64,000 bases of DNA from Scolanthus callimorphus (GCA_033964015.1 CM066913.1:3660169-3724168), one strand, 5' to 3'. Counted from the stretch's first letter, positions 1 to 13,900 are shown. Notes: generated by a model from the letters alone, not told the origin. A program made the numbers and translations.

Positions 1-1022
1 CCTATCTGCCTATCTGCGGTGTTTGTCATGGCGAACAATGGACTTTCTTTTTGGCGGACGGTACTTCATGTTACTCGATTTCGCAACCATTTACAATGCA
101 ACTTGTATTGGGACCTCTCCATGTTGACTCTGCACAAGCGGGGTCTTGTTCCTGCAACAGGGGGAGGGAGGGGCAATTTTGTCCAACTCAGCTATGGTTT
201 AGACGTATCCAGAGACGCCATCTTGAATTTACAAAATGTGAAGCAAATTAGCCTATATCTTAGCTTTAAACTCACTCTTCAAAGCAGGATTTCTGACAGA
301 TAGACGAAGGAGAGTTGTGTGAAGATTCTGAAATGGAAATCCAAGTTCGTTCGTTCCGAGAAGCACGTAAAAATGGTGGGTTTTATGCTTAGCCTTTAGC
401 TTACTCGATAAATAAACCGGCAGGTCCAAAATGCATACCAGAAAATGCATACCGGAAAATGCAGACCAGAAAATGCAAATATAGTCACTGGCCCGATAGT
501 TTTTACATCCCCGATAGATTTTCATATCCCGATAATGTTTTGAAGTAGGCGGCTGCTCAAAAAGATTAGCAGGCTGCAAAGAAAAACTGATCAAGACCCA
601 CGCTGGGGGCCACACTCGTGCCCTCTTTACATTGGTACATCGACTCAGTTAATTCAAGAGAACACTGAAGTGATAACAACTGTATGGTGCCACAACACGG
701 AGTCCAAAATGAAAATCGCTAACCAATTTCCATAATATGTAATGTTACAAAAGAATAATTAAGAATTAACAATACAAAACACAAACTGATTTATTGCTGT
801 TTAGTAACTGAATACCAAGTAGTTCACCAATAACAGAATAGCTCTTACCCTATAGTAGGGTCTTTTAGCGATTTTATCGTGCACTTTTGGGGCAATGGTA
901 CTAAACTTGGCAAAATTGTTTATACCGAGTAGTTCACCAATAACTTACACGAATGGCAACGTGTATGGCATCTGAATCACCAGAGGAAGAACTCATCTCG
1001 GTTGATCACAATGCTCGGGGTA

Positions 1023-1367
1023 GGGGTCCGACGGCGCTCCAAATTTCATATCCCAAAAAATACCTGAGCCATAACTTTTATACCCAAAAAAATACTTGCT
1101 CCCAAAATTTTATACCCAAAAAAATACCAACTTTTTTGGCCTAAAACGGCTATTTAATACCAGCATACACATGATGCTGAGCTGCTTATGTTGCCTGGAA
1201 ATAGCCTAATATCTTGATGATCAACTACTAGCCTGTCAGAAGTTTCAACCGCAAAAAAATACCCGTGGATTTTTCAACCGCAAAAAAAATACCTGGTAGA
1301 AAGTTAAACCAAAAAAATACTTTTCCTACAAATTTCATACCCAAAAAAATACGTCGGACCTCCCTGT
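1023..1367. repeat. Non-autonomous element with inverted ends and internal AAAAAATAC units
   Basis: The left end carries GGGGTCCGACG and the right end CGTCGGACCTCC, which are inverted relative to each other. Between them, about seven copies of a CCAAAAAAATAC-like unit recur at irregular spacing, all in the same orientation. Related elements lie at 24389-24822 and 25876-26065. I recognise no transposase. The origin of the internal unit is unknown. Confidence 0.6.
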
Positions 1368-4095
1368 CATTTTTATATCCGAGTTTGTCTAATAGGGTTT
1401 TGTTAGGGACAAAAAAAGACCTGATCGTGTGTGCACATTGGTACACCCCTGAAATGATTTGTACAACCCAAGTAACAATTCATAGTTCCGACCTGTCATT
1501 CAAAGCCATAGTTACTGTTGTTATGTCCCACAAACAAACCAGGATTTTCCTTAAAAAAAGTCCAAAAATATTCCGATCCCGCTTAGGATTACCAGACATC
1601 ATTGTATTCAGGTGATCTCAGTTTATGCTGTCATAAAAGGCAAAAAAGTGCTGCACATCGGACTGATTTCGGAAGTCCTGAAATACTGTTTGTGGGACAA
1701 GATCAATCCCGAGGGAGAATCTTTCCAGCTCTGATTGGTATATCCAGATAGCGTGAAATGGCTCCATTGTTTCATCGGAACTATGAATTGGGCCAAGTTT
1801 AGTACCATACCCAAATAGTGCACAATAAAATAGCTAACACTGACCCCTGTCATTTTATATCCAAGTATCCCCCTGGAGGCAACGGTGATTCGTTAGGGAG
1901 GTTACAATTGTTTTTTTAGGATGCATAACAATTGTAACTTGCCTAATGAATCATCAAATGATCCTGTTGCCATCTAATAATTATGCCCCATTTGGGATGT
2001 AAACACTGTTAGCTGATTTTTCCCTCTATCTCTTCCATACAATTACTTTTTGGGGGGCTAAATAAAAACTAAATTTTATACTTGGAAGTTTATAGGTTGA
2101 CTGAGAAGTTGACCAGGGGCAGATGTCTGGTACATTCTTTGTATTATCAACCCCCATTTTTCATTTCTTGATCCGCCACTGGTGGACTATTTGTTCCTGG
2201 GATTTGTTGTTGTCCGAGCTGGTCTCAGAGCTTGGTTTTCAATGTAGCCTTCATGAAACTCTTTCAAAATAAAACTCCAAAATAAAGACAAAGACCTCAA
2301 TTAGGCGACATGTATCATGCTACCAAAACAGGAGAATACTTGTAAACTCAACATAGTAACTTTATTTTTACTTACACCCATAAGATCATTTATTTGCCAT
2401 CTAAGGGCCTTTACATGGGAAGGGATATGCCTCATAGGGAGGATAACAAAACAAAATAAGTTATCCCTCATAGGAGTGACATCGCTCCCCATGTAAACTC
2501 CCCCTAATGAAAACTGGATCTTGCCACCTTTAAGGCAGGGCTCGAAATTGTACCCAATATGAATGTAAATATGCTTAGATTTTTTTTCGTTTTAGTCCTA
2601 ACACGCCTAAATTTGGGGGATACATTGTCTAAAATTGTCAAACTATGCATAAAATTTAATTTCGAGTCCTGCCATATTACAAACTCAACAGGGGGTGTAT
2701 GGAAAATGAAGACCTGAAAATAAAGACCCATTACGCCTGCTGGGAGCCAGGAAAAATGCAGAACCCCTGGAAAATAACAGATAGTTTGGCTCACAGGCAC
2801 CAGGGGGTCTGCAGTTTTCCTGTGTCTCAGCCGGGTCTTAGTTTTTCCATGACCAACTCAACGGGTATTTCTTCAACAGCATTTTGACCATCAGAGCCCA
2901 ACCTAATAAAATTTTAATTTGTAAGAAACAATATTGTTCAAGAAAATGTGAGCCACTGCTTTGAAACAGTATACCTATAGCTTGTAGTGTTTTAAAAGAA
3001 TTACTAAAACTTGCTAAAATTGTGATTTCTCTAAAACATAACTGGCAAAAATGTACCCTAAATTAACATAAGTCTCCTTTGCTCTGGTCCAAACGTATCC
3101 TCAACGAGAGCCAGATGTCATATAACACTTGTTTGACATACCCAGATCTGGTAATGTATTTAACATTCCAGGGGTTATTGAACATTTTTCACATCCCAAA
3201 GACCAACCAGAATCACTAACCAGATCTGGTTAGTGTCATGCAACCTGTATGAGACTTATCTGGGGCTATGTTGCTCACACCTCTCTTTTGCAGATGGAAC
3301 TTTTCGACTGGAGAGAAGGCGAGTCGGTTAACTCAGGCTAGCAGAATAAAAATATTAGATAAAACATGACTTGATTCTCAAGTACAAAAAAATTCAGCAA
3401 TTTTTCAATCACTTCAGCCACATAAACCCTTAAAAAATTTAAGATTTTATTCTTTACAACTAAAAGAGCATATGACCAGTTACAATACCTAGCGAAGAGC
3501 CCTTTTGAAATATAATGAATGCCATTTACAGCTCCTTGATATATTTTTTGGTTCCCAAGATATTGAGGTGTTCCTGATTCTGAGTGATGGCATCATCATG
3601 TTGACTTAACTAGGGGCTGAAATACAAAATATTAGATATTAGGTATTTCATAACATGATGACATCATCATTCCGAATCAGGAAAACCTCATTATTATGTT
3701 CTTAATATTATTTGTATTTTCCCATTGGCTTTCTCAAGTATTAAAACTGGATTGGGGTCATATGCTCTTTAAAAGCTTGGGCTCCATATTTCTTGAGGAT
3801 CAGCATGATAGTAATAACAAACATTTAGTTGTAATGTCAACAACAACAGCATGATGCAACATCGACAGCGAAAAGTTTTCCTTGTGCTCTTTAAATTCGT
3901 GTCTCTGCCCTTCCGTACGTCCATTCTGCCAACGCCCATGCATCTGTACACCTTGGACGAACAAGACCCTTGCAAATAGCTTCCCGTACGCATTGCGTAC
4001 CTATGTTTTCTTTATTGAGGGCAAAATACTTCGCACACGTCTGAATACGTGCAGTCAACACGCGCGCTGAATTTTGCCCTTTTTATCATAAACAA

Positions 4096-4226
4096 GTAAT
4101 CACATGGGTTCCTCGTAAAATTTGGGATTAATTTCACTTGTGTTTTCAATTTTGTTTGTTGGAAAAAAAATGAAAACACTCGTGAAATTAATCCCTAATT
4201 TTACTCGGCCCCATGCGATTACCTAT
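4096..4226. repeat. Inverted-repeat element (MITE-like)
   Basis: The left arm (starting GTAATCACATGGG, running through GGGATTAATTTCAC) is mirrored by the right arm (GTGAAATTAATCCC to CCCATGCGATTAC). The arms are roughly 50 bp each around an A/T-rich centre. It is non-coding and resembles a small foldback or MITE-type element. Confidence 0.6.
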
Positions 4227-7200
4227 ACTTATATAAACCACAGTGATTTACAGGGATTTGTGCCACTGAGAAAAACCGTATTACGATATTTTTACATGTG
4301 AAAATATCAGCCAATCAGATGTCTTCTCCCGTGGCCAATAAAAGGCGCTTCCCTGGAACATGGCAGTGTTTCTTGTTTATTATAATGAACAGAATAATAC
4401 ATGGACGCTTGGAGAATGGAATTTGTCTTCTCGTGTTCACTTTGATATCTCACTCGTTCGCTGCGCTCATTCGTTCGATATCAATGTGAACACGCACTCG
4501 AAGATAAATTTCATATCTCCGCGCGCCCATGTATTATTCTCTATATCCTTAACTTAAGATCATCGGACTCTTTTGGATTGGACGGTAGTGGTGGAAGTGG
4601 TTGTTGTTGGCAGAGTTGTGGCCCTACAATTTGTTATCCTTATAAGCATAAACATTAGTTTTGCATCTCAGAAGTAACGTGAGAGACAAGTATGTTTAAA
4701 TAAGATGCAAATATGATCTATTGTTAAGTGTTATTTCGTTATTACAAGAAAAAGAGTATTCAGCAGTTTAATGGATTGCACTTATGCATTATTTTGTTTG
4801 ACTAGTTTTATTTTAACCAGTTTACTGAGCTGAGGCAAAAAAATGTCAGTGTTTCCAGCTCTGAATCAACATCTTGAACCCAAATTCTTGTTAAAATTAT
4901 CTGATTCTCTATAAAAACACATTAATCTATCTCAGACTTATTAGATATCAACAAATTATACAACCTACAAGGGTTAAGATTGATAAGATTAGCAAAATAT
5001 ATGAATTTTCATGTTTTATTTATGGCTCACATGGGTACAGAAAATTGCCAAAATTTCTAAAAAAAAATTAATGAGCCAATTTTTTCTCACCTGATTTTCA
5101 AAGTACATAGTCTATAGTAACAGCCTGTATGGTTTCATTTGCTATCATCATGGCAGGTAAATATAACATATTTTTGAAATATATCAATTTTGACAAAATT
5201 CCATCCTTAAAAAATTGGGTTAAACTAGTGCCATGCCCCTCCCCACCAGAACGCTTTAGCTGCAAACTACACATATGTTGTGAAAGGGTATTGATACTAG
5301 ATTCACATGATACAAGTTAAATGTCCTTTGCTTTGTTATGTTTCTATAAAGAAAGCTTCTTGTTGTGCCTTGTAAGACCTTCAATATTGAAGGTCTCATG
5401 GTCAAAATCGGAACCCCCTGTAACTTACAAAGCAAATTGCCAAGAACCAAACCAAACAGGCATTCTTAGTTTCTCACTAAGACTAACTTATGTACAAATT
5501 TTTATCCAAATCTGACAACCCCGGTTTTGACTTCTGGAACACTTCTCAGGAAACCCCTCTTAAATCTTCTTCTTTAAAGTGCCACTAGTACCTTCGTCAC
5601 CTACCCGAAATTCCACCAAATTCGGCACACAAGTAGCAGGCATCATAATCTTTAGCACTACTCCATTTGTTTTGCCAGAAGCTCTACCCCGGTGTAAGAA
5701 CTTGTATATTGTTCACGAGTTGCGTCACAAAGCTTCTTTTGTTTGGTTAGAATCATATCAAATGAGAACTGAACACAAAGAAAGGTGACCTCTGGGAATG
5801 GTTCTTACACCGGGGTAAAACCCTTTTCCCGGTCTTTTTCCCGGTTAAGTGTCTGTACTCTCAAACTAAGCCTGGTCTGTTGTGTGCGGTTTTGCGATTT
5901 TTAGGTTTTGTGGTTCTTATACCTCCCCAATGGTAATGCCCTCCTCAAACAGTTATTAATATTGATAGCATGCATGGGTACATATAACTTATTCGACAGA
6001 ACGTGAAGGTTAAACACACAGGCATCACCGTACGTAGTATTGAGCCCAAAAGAAACGAGAAAGGTGAACTGGTCAGCGTTGCTATACTTGCCGATGGGCT
6101 TCCTGTGGAACACTTCGATCACGTCATTGTTGCTACGCAAGCCAATCAGGCGGCCAGACTTCTACCTTCATCACGTGTTGATCACGTGGAGGTACTCAGG
6201 TCGTTCAAGTATGTGTGGAGCGAGATGGTGATTCATAGCGATGAGGTAACAAATTACCATCAAAAGAAACCTATACGTCGGGATACGTACATAACTTGTG
6301 CGGCGTTGATTTTCTTTTATTTTCTTCCTTTAGCGTTTGATGCCACTTGATCGAGCTAACTGGTCTCTTAGCAACGTTTTCATGCAACCCAACTGCCCTG
6401 AAACAAAAGCATCTGATAGTTCAAGCAATGGAAACGCTTATAAAGGAAAAGACGAGCGTAACGATGATGCAAATGAGAAGGGCCTTGATATCAAATGTCA
6501 TTCCAATGGTCCTATTATGAGGGTGTTCCAGACTGTTCCTCTGGAGGTGCCCTGATGTGCACTGTTTGGCAAAATATGGCCCAGCCTCTGAAAATGGACG
6601 AACAACCTGGAAGTGTTGGGTTTCCTGTGTATCAAACCTGGAATCCTTGGGTTCAACCTCGGCCCGAGAAAGTCCTGGTAAGAACTGAATGTACCTTAGA
6701 ACTGCTACAGGGCGCAGCTAGGCATTGTTCACCCTTTAAGCCCGCTGTCAAAATTTACTCCCATGTAAAAAGCAACTTTATGTGGCCGGGCTTAAAGGCA
6801 GATACGCGACGGTACTATTAGATAAAAAGGGTGTATGTTGCGTCCATTGTGGGGGGAGGAGGTATTTCACCAAATACTTTTTTGCGACAATTGGGTACAC
6901 ATTTCGTGTGAGTTATGTATCTTCCCTGCAGGAGCTATTGTCATATTTCATGTGCTCTTTCAAGTTGTGTTTTGAAGCACTGCATTTGTTTTTTTCTCAG
7001 CCTAATGGGTACCACTATTTTGAGCGACCAGTCGTTACGATAGACACACAGAGGGCACTGGAACAGCTGGAGGCCATACAAGGGCAAGACAATATCTGGT
7101 GGGTTGAGTCTTGAACCTCACTGAAAAATATTCAGCCAATCACATGCCGTGACTGAAATAACTGATCAGTGGCTCAGCTCTGCCGCTGCTATAGTCATGC

Positions 7201-7490
7201 GATATCTGCCGTATATGCCTTGCATTAAAAGTTGAAATGCAAGAGGCACATTTTTGTGGGACTTTTTTGTCAGGCATTTCTGGTGATCGAATTTCAAGTA
7301 GCTTGTAGCTTTTCTCTAGAGCGAACCCGAGAAATCTCTAGGCTAGGGTGTCTCTAAAAGGTCCCTTATATTTTGGTTGTAATGTGTTGTACATGACCGC
7401 TAGGAGATATAATACGAATTTTATCTTCTGGTGTTAAAATTCATCATTTCCAAAACTCCGCGCGATAAGTCTACGGGTACAGGGCGCCTA

Positions 7491-7606
7491 GATCCTTCAT
7501 ATATGGTACACTATACTGTCCTTTTGTATATCCTCGTTCTATAACACATGGGAGATATTTATACGGAGGACACTATAGTGTACTACTATATGAAGGATCC
7601 ACACGG
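7491..7606. mobile_element. Palindromic MITE-like insertion in the pseudogene intron
   Basis: GATCCTTCATATA near 7492 and TATATGAAGGATCC near 7590 are inverted, and the arms continue through GTACACTATA and its mirror. The homologous intron of the intact copy (about 16910-16930) lacks it, giving an empty site. GGCGCC-containing sequence flanks both sides, suggesting a roughly 9-10 bp target duplication with one mismatch. Confidence 0.7.
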
Positions 7607-7637
7607 CGCCATCACAACGCTGACTGCTAACTAATTG

Positions 7638-7754
7638 TTAAGGTGACTCCACGAAAAGTCCAAGCGGATTTTCTGTAAATATAAATTCGGTCATTACTTT
7701 CATAGTATTCGTGTGAAGGATATCAAACTTGGGGACAGTTAGGAGTCACCTTAA
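7638..7754. mobile_element. TTAA-flanked MITE (piggyBac-like termini)
   Basis: A 117-bp segment begins TTAAGGTGACTCC and ends with its exact reverse complement GGAGTCACCTTAA. The equivalent place in the intact gene (near 16936) is an uninterrupted GCTAAATAGGC. TTAA target duplication is the hallmark of piggyBac-type transposases, so this is probably a piggyBac-mobilised MITE. No transposase is encoded. Confidence 0.75.
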
Positions 7755-8109
7755 ATAGGCTTTGCAACAAAGACAACGAAAGTTCATTTTCTTTTGTGGC
7801 TGCAAGAAGTTTAACCTCACGAACCCTACGTCCCGGTGATGACACAAAAAGTTGTCTTTCTCTTCCCAGGTTTATTGGCGCTTATGCTCTCCCAGGAGTG
7901 CCTCTACTAGAAAACGCGGCAAACAGCGGGCTCATAGTGGCAGAAAAATTAACCGATCAGCAGCGTCCTTGGAGAGAGAAGAGCTCTTATGAATCCGAGA
8001 TGCGTACTGTAGTGAAGCAGCCAGTTTGGCTACGACGTCAGAGACGGTTCTTTTTTGGGGCTCTTCGCGTTGTTAGTAACATTAGCAGTCGGCTTAGCTT
8101 GTTTGGCTG

Positions 8110-8226
8110 TTTATACCTTGCTTGGATTACTTTAGATGTAAATAAGGCACTGTGGGTTCTCAAGTGAAAAATCTGTGTATACAGGTCAAAATACAGGGGC
8201 ATCCAACGATCATTTTCGGTAAAATA
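8110..8226 (+). repeat. 117-bp perfect direct repeat, left copy
   Basis: This stretch runs from within the last pseudogene exon into its 3' flank. It is identical base for base to 11070-11186 in the same orientation, and the two diverge abruptly at both ends. Confidence 0.95.
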
Positions 8227-8803
8227 TCTGTTCGGATGGCGCTACGAGAGCTGAAATTTCGTTTCAGAATTTGAAGCTTTAATTTCCGTATGTAGATTAT
8301 AAGATCCCCTGGTTGTTCTGAAACTCTGTAGGAATGCTTGTTACATATGCAATACAGGCTGGGATATTTCTTCACAAATTTCTTCACAAATTCAGCACAG
8401 AAGGCAAAAGAAATCCCATTGCAGGGGCATAATCAGGGGGGGGGGGGGGGGGCTCAGGGAGCTCCTAGACTGCAATAAACATGTGACAAAATTTCTAAAT
8501 GCCAACATAGGGAAATTAGCAGGGCCATTCCCCCTCGTATCTTTTAGAGGTTAAAATCAAGGGTTTTGGTATCTTTTATTGGGCTCTAACAAAGAGGCAA
8601 ACCTCCCCTCTACTAGTAACGCCTAAAAAAAGAAATAGCCGTTCCTAGAGCCCTTGCTATAACCACAAAAGCGTAAATCGACCAAGTCAAGTGGCATGCC
8701 TTGTCATGCATCAAAATTTGCTATATCCTTGTTGAGTGTTGCTTTCTACGAGTGAATATTTGCCCTATAAAATCAAATTGTAGTCATTACTGTAGTTGTT
8801 AGC

Positions 8804-10905
8804 ATGCGAATAGGAATCGTTGGCAGTGGAATTGCAGGACTCAGCGCTGCCTGGCTTCTAACATTACGGGGCCATGAGGTTCACTTGTACGAGAAACAGG
8901 AATCACTGGGGCTTGGAGCTCATTCGGTAGATGTCGGTAACTTTGGAGATGTTATTGACGTCCCGATACGGGCTTTCCACGAGGGATACTATCCTGAAAT
9001 GCTCTGTCTTTTTCGATATGTTGGCATAGAAACGAAGACAGCGAGTTCGTCGCCCTCAATACAGGTATTACCCTTCCGTGCCGTCGCATGTAGGACAGGT
9101 GATTTACAGTTTACAGTTTGACTGCTCATTAGCATAAGCAATGTTCAGCATTGGACTATTCGAGAGAGCTATGAAATGAAGAGTTCTGTAACATCAAAAG
9201 AGGACTGTGAATGAAACATAATTGGAAAATCTCAAGTTTATATTTTGGATTCTAAGCGCATGGCGCAACGTTCATGTCAGATAATAAGCGTTTTGCCCCA
9301 TTGATTTCACGAAATTTTAAAAAAGCTGCATTAAGCTTTGAAAAATAGAATGAAAAGCTCATGATAAGTTTATTTGTTATTATTCATAAAAGTCTTGGCC
9401 TGTTCCCATATGATTTCTCATTCTAGCTATGAACTGATGAATACTCGACAAAGTGGATTGCACAAACAGAGTTGGGTCTAAATGTTTAAAGGAAATCTAA
9501 ATCTAAATCTAAAGTGGTCGATCGGTCTACTGCTTTAATACACAGCAATCGGAAGCCACGCAAGAAAATAGGATTCCCTTTCGAATCACTTTTTTCCCAC
9601 CCCACTAACTCAGCTATCAAGCAGTTATAGTTTCTAGGAACTTCAAGATCCTACAAACATGTACAAAGCGACCCCGAGACGGCCGCCATGTTCCCATGTT
9701 TTCCTACAGAAACGGGACACTAATTTGCGCAATTCCTTAGTCAGGAGCTCTAGTACTCCTCATGCTCCTGACCACCGGGCCAAACCCGGTACCTCCCAGT
9801 GTTCCCGTGATGAGATGCATTACTTCATCTCATTTATTGCATTACGTGTTCCTTTTGCGGTATGATCTCAATTAGAGAGACGGGCCGCATGCTCGCCACA
9901 CGATTTTGCGAGCATCGCAACGATGTAAGAAATAAAGACACCTTCAAAGCCCGTAGCCAGACACTTTGATCTTCTGTTCACTCTACGGATATATGTCTAT
10001 TTGCGGCGTTTCCCTTCACACAACGGTTCCAATGACACTCACGTAGAAAACGAAAACAAGTTTTTTTTTTTTACTTTGCTGTCCCTCGCCCCGCGATATC
10101 AATGAGACATTTTCTTACATCTAGGATCTCACGTTTTCATTCGCGCGTGCTCGCTCCTTCCTCCCCCCGTAGCCAATTGTCACCTTCTATTGGGCCATGC
10201 ATGTTTGCCGGTTGCATAGCAACGGCCATGCTAACCTACTATATATAGGTGGGCGCATCGTGACGTCACGACATGAACGAAATCTTCAACTTTTGATACA
10301 GGCGTCCAAGTTACAGTCCATCCATACCACGGAAAAGATCACATTGACATTAGTCAGAAAACCAATTTTGAGCAATAAAGGTTGAAGTCCGGCGACGCTA
10401 CGTCAAAAATAAAACGGTTTTATACGTAAATATAATTCTAATATATTTAATTAATAAGCTAGCTAAAATCTAAACCTTCCATTCGAAGAGCGCATAAGCA
10501 ATAAGCATAATCCCAAATTTCAGATCGATCCGTTAAAAGGGGCGTAAGGGGAGAGGTCAAAACATCCGTACTTCCTTGGTGCCCAATTTGTGGGGGGTGG
10601 GGTAGGTGCCGGAGCCACCTACCTCTCAGAGCTGAATTTTAGGAGCAAGTATCTCCTTAAATAAAATAGATATCAAAAAGGTGAATGCTCCAACGCTTTC
10701 CTCGCAGCGAGAGGAGTCCATATGTGCAATAAAAACAGGTACCCCTAGATCATGCTCAGAGAAAATCAGGTCTGAAAAAGGGGTATTGGGTACTTAAGGG
10801 GGTAGATGCCGGTACCCACCACCTCCCCTGAAAAAAATTGGGTACCATTCGAGTACAAGTGTTTTGACCTCTTCCCTAAGTTATAGATATTTCTAGTTTT
10901 GGGTT

Positions 10906-10946
<41 letters not shown>

Positions 10947-13900
10947 TAAAAATTCCATACAAACCTGCAAGGCTGAATCTTCGCGAGTTGTAACCGATCG
11001 GTCTCAAACTTGGCAGTTTTACTAATTTCAGCACGCGCTCTTTCCACTGCTTGTGGCAATTTGAGCTCATTTATACCTTGCTTGGATTACTTTAGATGTA
11101 AATAAGGCACTGTGGGTTCTCAAGTGAAAAATCTGTGTATACAGGTCAAAATACAGGGGCATCCAACGATCATTTTCGGTAAAATAGTCATTGATAAAAT
11201 TTTAGAATTTATAATTCGACCGAAAATGCGCCCACCTATACCGCATCCCATCCATTATTCCCACTTTGCTCTGACGAAGGGCTAACGCTCGAAACGTCAG
11301 CATAAAACTTAACTTAACACGTAACACGGCGTTTAACATAAAACTCAACCCCTGGTTGTTATAGTTTTATGTTTGCGTCACGCCAAAGCAGACAACTCTA
11401 CCACAATGAATTGTAATCTGCTGATTGTGGAAACTTTGATTCAAAAGAGAGAGCTGCGAGAGAGTTTGAGAAATAATAGCTTGCTGATGTAAATGCCTGA
11501 GCTTTGAGGATAAATTTTCAAAAAAAGTCACAATTCAACTAGTATGGTGAGCAAATTGTTGATGCAAAGGGTGTTTTATATGTCCTTTTTCTAAACTCTT
11601 GTTTGTGAAATAATTTTATCCCCACGTGATCTAAAATCCCGGGGTTAGGGAGTGGGATACTTCCGCATGGCAGACATATTTTTATTTGGCATGCGGGTAT
11701 GTGCCGTCCTATAGGGTATGTTTTTTTGGCTCCTGTGGTCTTCGGTAGGGTTTTGTTTTTCGCCTTGTTTGGTCTATGATAGGATATCGCTTTTTCTTGT
11801 TAGGCCCTGATAAGGTATGTATTTCAGTATGGTTCTTATGGCTACCCTACAAACAAATTTTGCTCAAAGAATTGTGCCGCATTTGATAAAGACAGTTTCT
11901 TTTGAAGGGAGCCCGCCACGCAACTGCGCAGCTGTTCTGAGCATCTCTCAAATCAATGAGGTATCGTCCCGTATTAAACGATGGCCAGCGGTGGCTAAAA
12001 ACCTCGAAAACAAATCGTATTTAATCTCGCTACTTCTCAATCCATCCGATCATCCTTGTTAGCTTTACAAATTAGACTTGCCCCAAGTTGTCCTCTATGT
12101 TTTTCCTTAGAGCAAAGTGAAGAAAAAAGCGCACGGTCCCGTGGCGCGCGGAGAAAAAAAAAAGCCAATTAAAAAATATCTATATTGCAAATAAATAAAT
12201 AAATTAGCTTGTTATTCTAATTTTCCAGATCTATGGCCAGGACAGCCACTTTGGAATGAGAAACCTGCTTGTGGGGAAATATTCTATTCCATTCATTAGG
12301 CCATGGCAACTCATAAAACACTTTGGATTGTACTTCACTATTATAAAAGATGTACTACGCTTCAAGAAAGCTTGTATCAACATGCGAGATGACAAGGTAT
12401 AGTTATTATCACACCCTTTTTTGACACTTTTACTCAATAAAGATTTCCACCAAGATGATTACTTACACTGACAATGATAATAACAACTGGGTTTTTCAAT
12501 ATCCAGGTTATATCCAATATCATAGCATTAGTATGGAGACTTGCTGCTCTAGACCCATGTGTCACCAGTCCCCAGGGGAAGGAGGGGATACTCAATCCAA
12601 AGTTGCTTAGGGGTATGGTGTTCCACTCGAGCTTGCAAAATGTGACCTTATGACTGCAGAAAAAAATACTAGATCTTGTATACCCTTTGTAATAAAAAGT
12701 ACAAAGCATAGGAATGCCCTTGCCATGACGACGGAACTAGGAAATGTGAAAAATCGATACCTGCTTATGGCCGCAGACTCCAAATCCAAAAAATGCAAGC
12801 TGTTTAGGGAGCGGTCATTATTTATTGGGGAGGGGGAGGGACAAAAAATTGGGGGGAGGGCCACAAAATAAATGTGCTCCAACTTTTATAACTGAAGGTT
12901 GTTTTTAACTGGTTCCATTATTTTATTTGATGTCAAAGTTGTTTTATTCTCTTCCAGAGCTTACGTGCATCTCTGTCACAGATCTCCTTGGCTCAGTATG
13001 TCATCAAACATCAGTACTCAAAGGCCTTCACCGATATGCTGCTCATTCCTTTGTTTGCTGGTAGGCCTTACTGTGCTTTTCCCATTCCCATAACCTAGAG
13101 CTCCCCGGCTGAGGCCTTATGCGTGACAGAGCGCGTAGAGGTGAGGTAAGGTGAGAGCTCCCCTGCTAATCTCCTCATGGCGAGGCTCTATACATGCCTA
13201 AGATTTGATACTGAGTTGCTGAGGGAAGGGACTTTATAACTCAAGTACTCTTTACTTCTATCAGAAGACTAAGTTTTCAGACAAAGTTACTTGAGTGTAG
13301 TCTGGTCCTCAGCTGCTGTGATAGAGTTGCTACTTGCTTCCCGATTTTAGGACCGAGGAGTTTTTTTTAGGGTGGAAATCAGTTTTTTCTGACAAGTATT
13401 TTTAGGGTGGAAATTTGGGCTTCCGACAGTCATCCCTTGCCATTTTAACCTTCAAGTATCCCCAACCTGGAAGGAAGTGTCAATGAACTCTACCGAAGCG
13501 GCGGAGAATAGGCCGCATAGGATCAGACCTACCTCAGTTATGCTGTCTTGAAGTAAAACTGCATGCAGGAGGGAGCACTGCTCTAGATGGTGTTAATTGT
13601 TTGTAGAACTCCTCAAATGCTCTTTACTAACATTTTAAACCTCTGGTTGCATGTGGGGAAGGCCAGGGGCGTAGCCAGGGTAGCCTGGCTCCCCCTTTTT
13701 CGAAATTCAGGTACAGGTACAGGTACAAAAATTCAGGTAATGCATTTGTTACGAAAGGCAACTTGGGCCCCTCCTATCAAAATTCCTGGCTACGCCTTCG
13801 GGAGAGGCTTCATGGCTCCATGCTTAACTTCTTTCTAGTGATAACGACGAGCTCGGCGCAGAACGTTCGAGAATACCCCATCACTGTCGTTATGGATTAC

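Larger units (their letters stand above)
1..5880. other. Gene-free, repeat-bearing flank
   Basis: I found no coding exon here that I can support. The reading frames present are short, lack family resemblance and lack matching splice phases. The stretch contains an element with internal AAAAAATACC-type units (1023-1367) and an inverted repeat (4096-4226). Homology with the downstream amine-oxidase locus starts only at about 5881, so exons 1-4 of the upstream copy are not present here in recognisable form. Confidence 0.6.
6000..8167 (+). pseudogene. FAD-dependent amine-oxidase-like gene, truncated and frameshifted duplicate
   Basis: Four exon equivalents match exons 5-8 of the intact gene at 8804-17292: 6000-6245, 6334-6677, 7001-7098 and 7870-about 8167. 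Splice sites are retained. Compared with the intact copy, the second exon is 344 rather than 348 nt: an in-frame 3-nt loss plus one missing base near 6508-6516, which throws the frame and gives a stop at 6553-6555. The last exon has four Gs at 8057-8060 where the intact copy has three, scrambling the C-terminal membrane segment. The counterparts of exons 1-4 are absent. Its introns carry extra insertions (7491-7606 and 7638-7754). All this points to an unprocessed pseudogene. Exons could be transcribed from an upstream promoter, which I cannot judge. Confidence 0.85.
5881..8570 (+). repeat. Upstream unit of tandem segmental duplication
   Basis: Similarity to 14601-18590 begins abruptly at TGTGTGCGGTTTT and covers introns, exons and the 3' flank, ending in a shared segment near 8400-8560 (a CATTGCAGGGGCATAATC motif also present at 18470). 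Because introns are included, this is a DNA-level duplication rather than a retrocopy. The downstream unit begins exactly where a small inverted-repeat element ends (14463-14600). Confidence 0.85.
9065..12228 (+). other. Intron 1 of the amine-oxidase-like gene, repeat-rich
   Basis: It separates the Rossmann exon from exon 2. It contains a 36-base C tract (10908-10943), the 117-bp perfect copy of the pseudogene 3' end (11070-11186) and a Penelope-like tail motif (11270-11301). I see no further coding exon. Confidence 0.6.

Noticed and set aside
19..303. 94-codon open frame at the left edge
   Set aside because: No recognisable motif, no splice context, and an overlapping frame of similar quality; length is within chance expectation.
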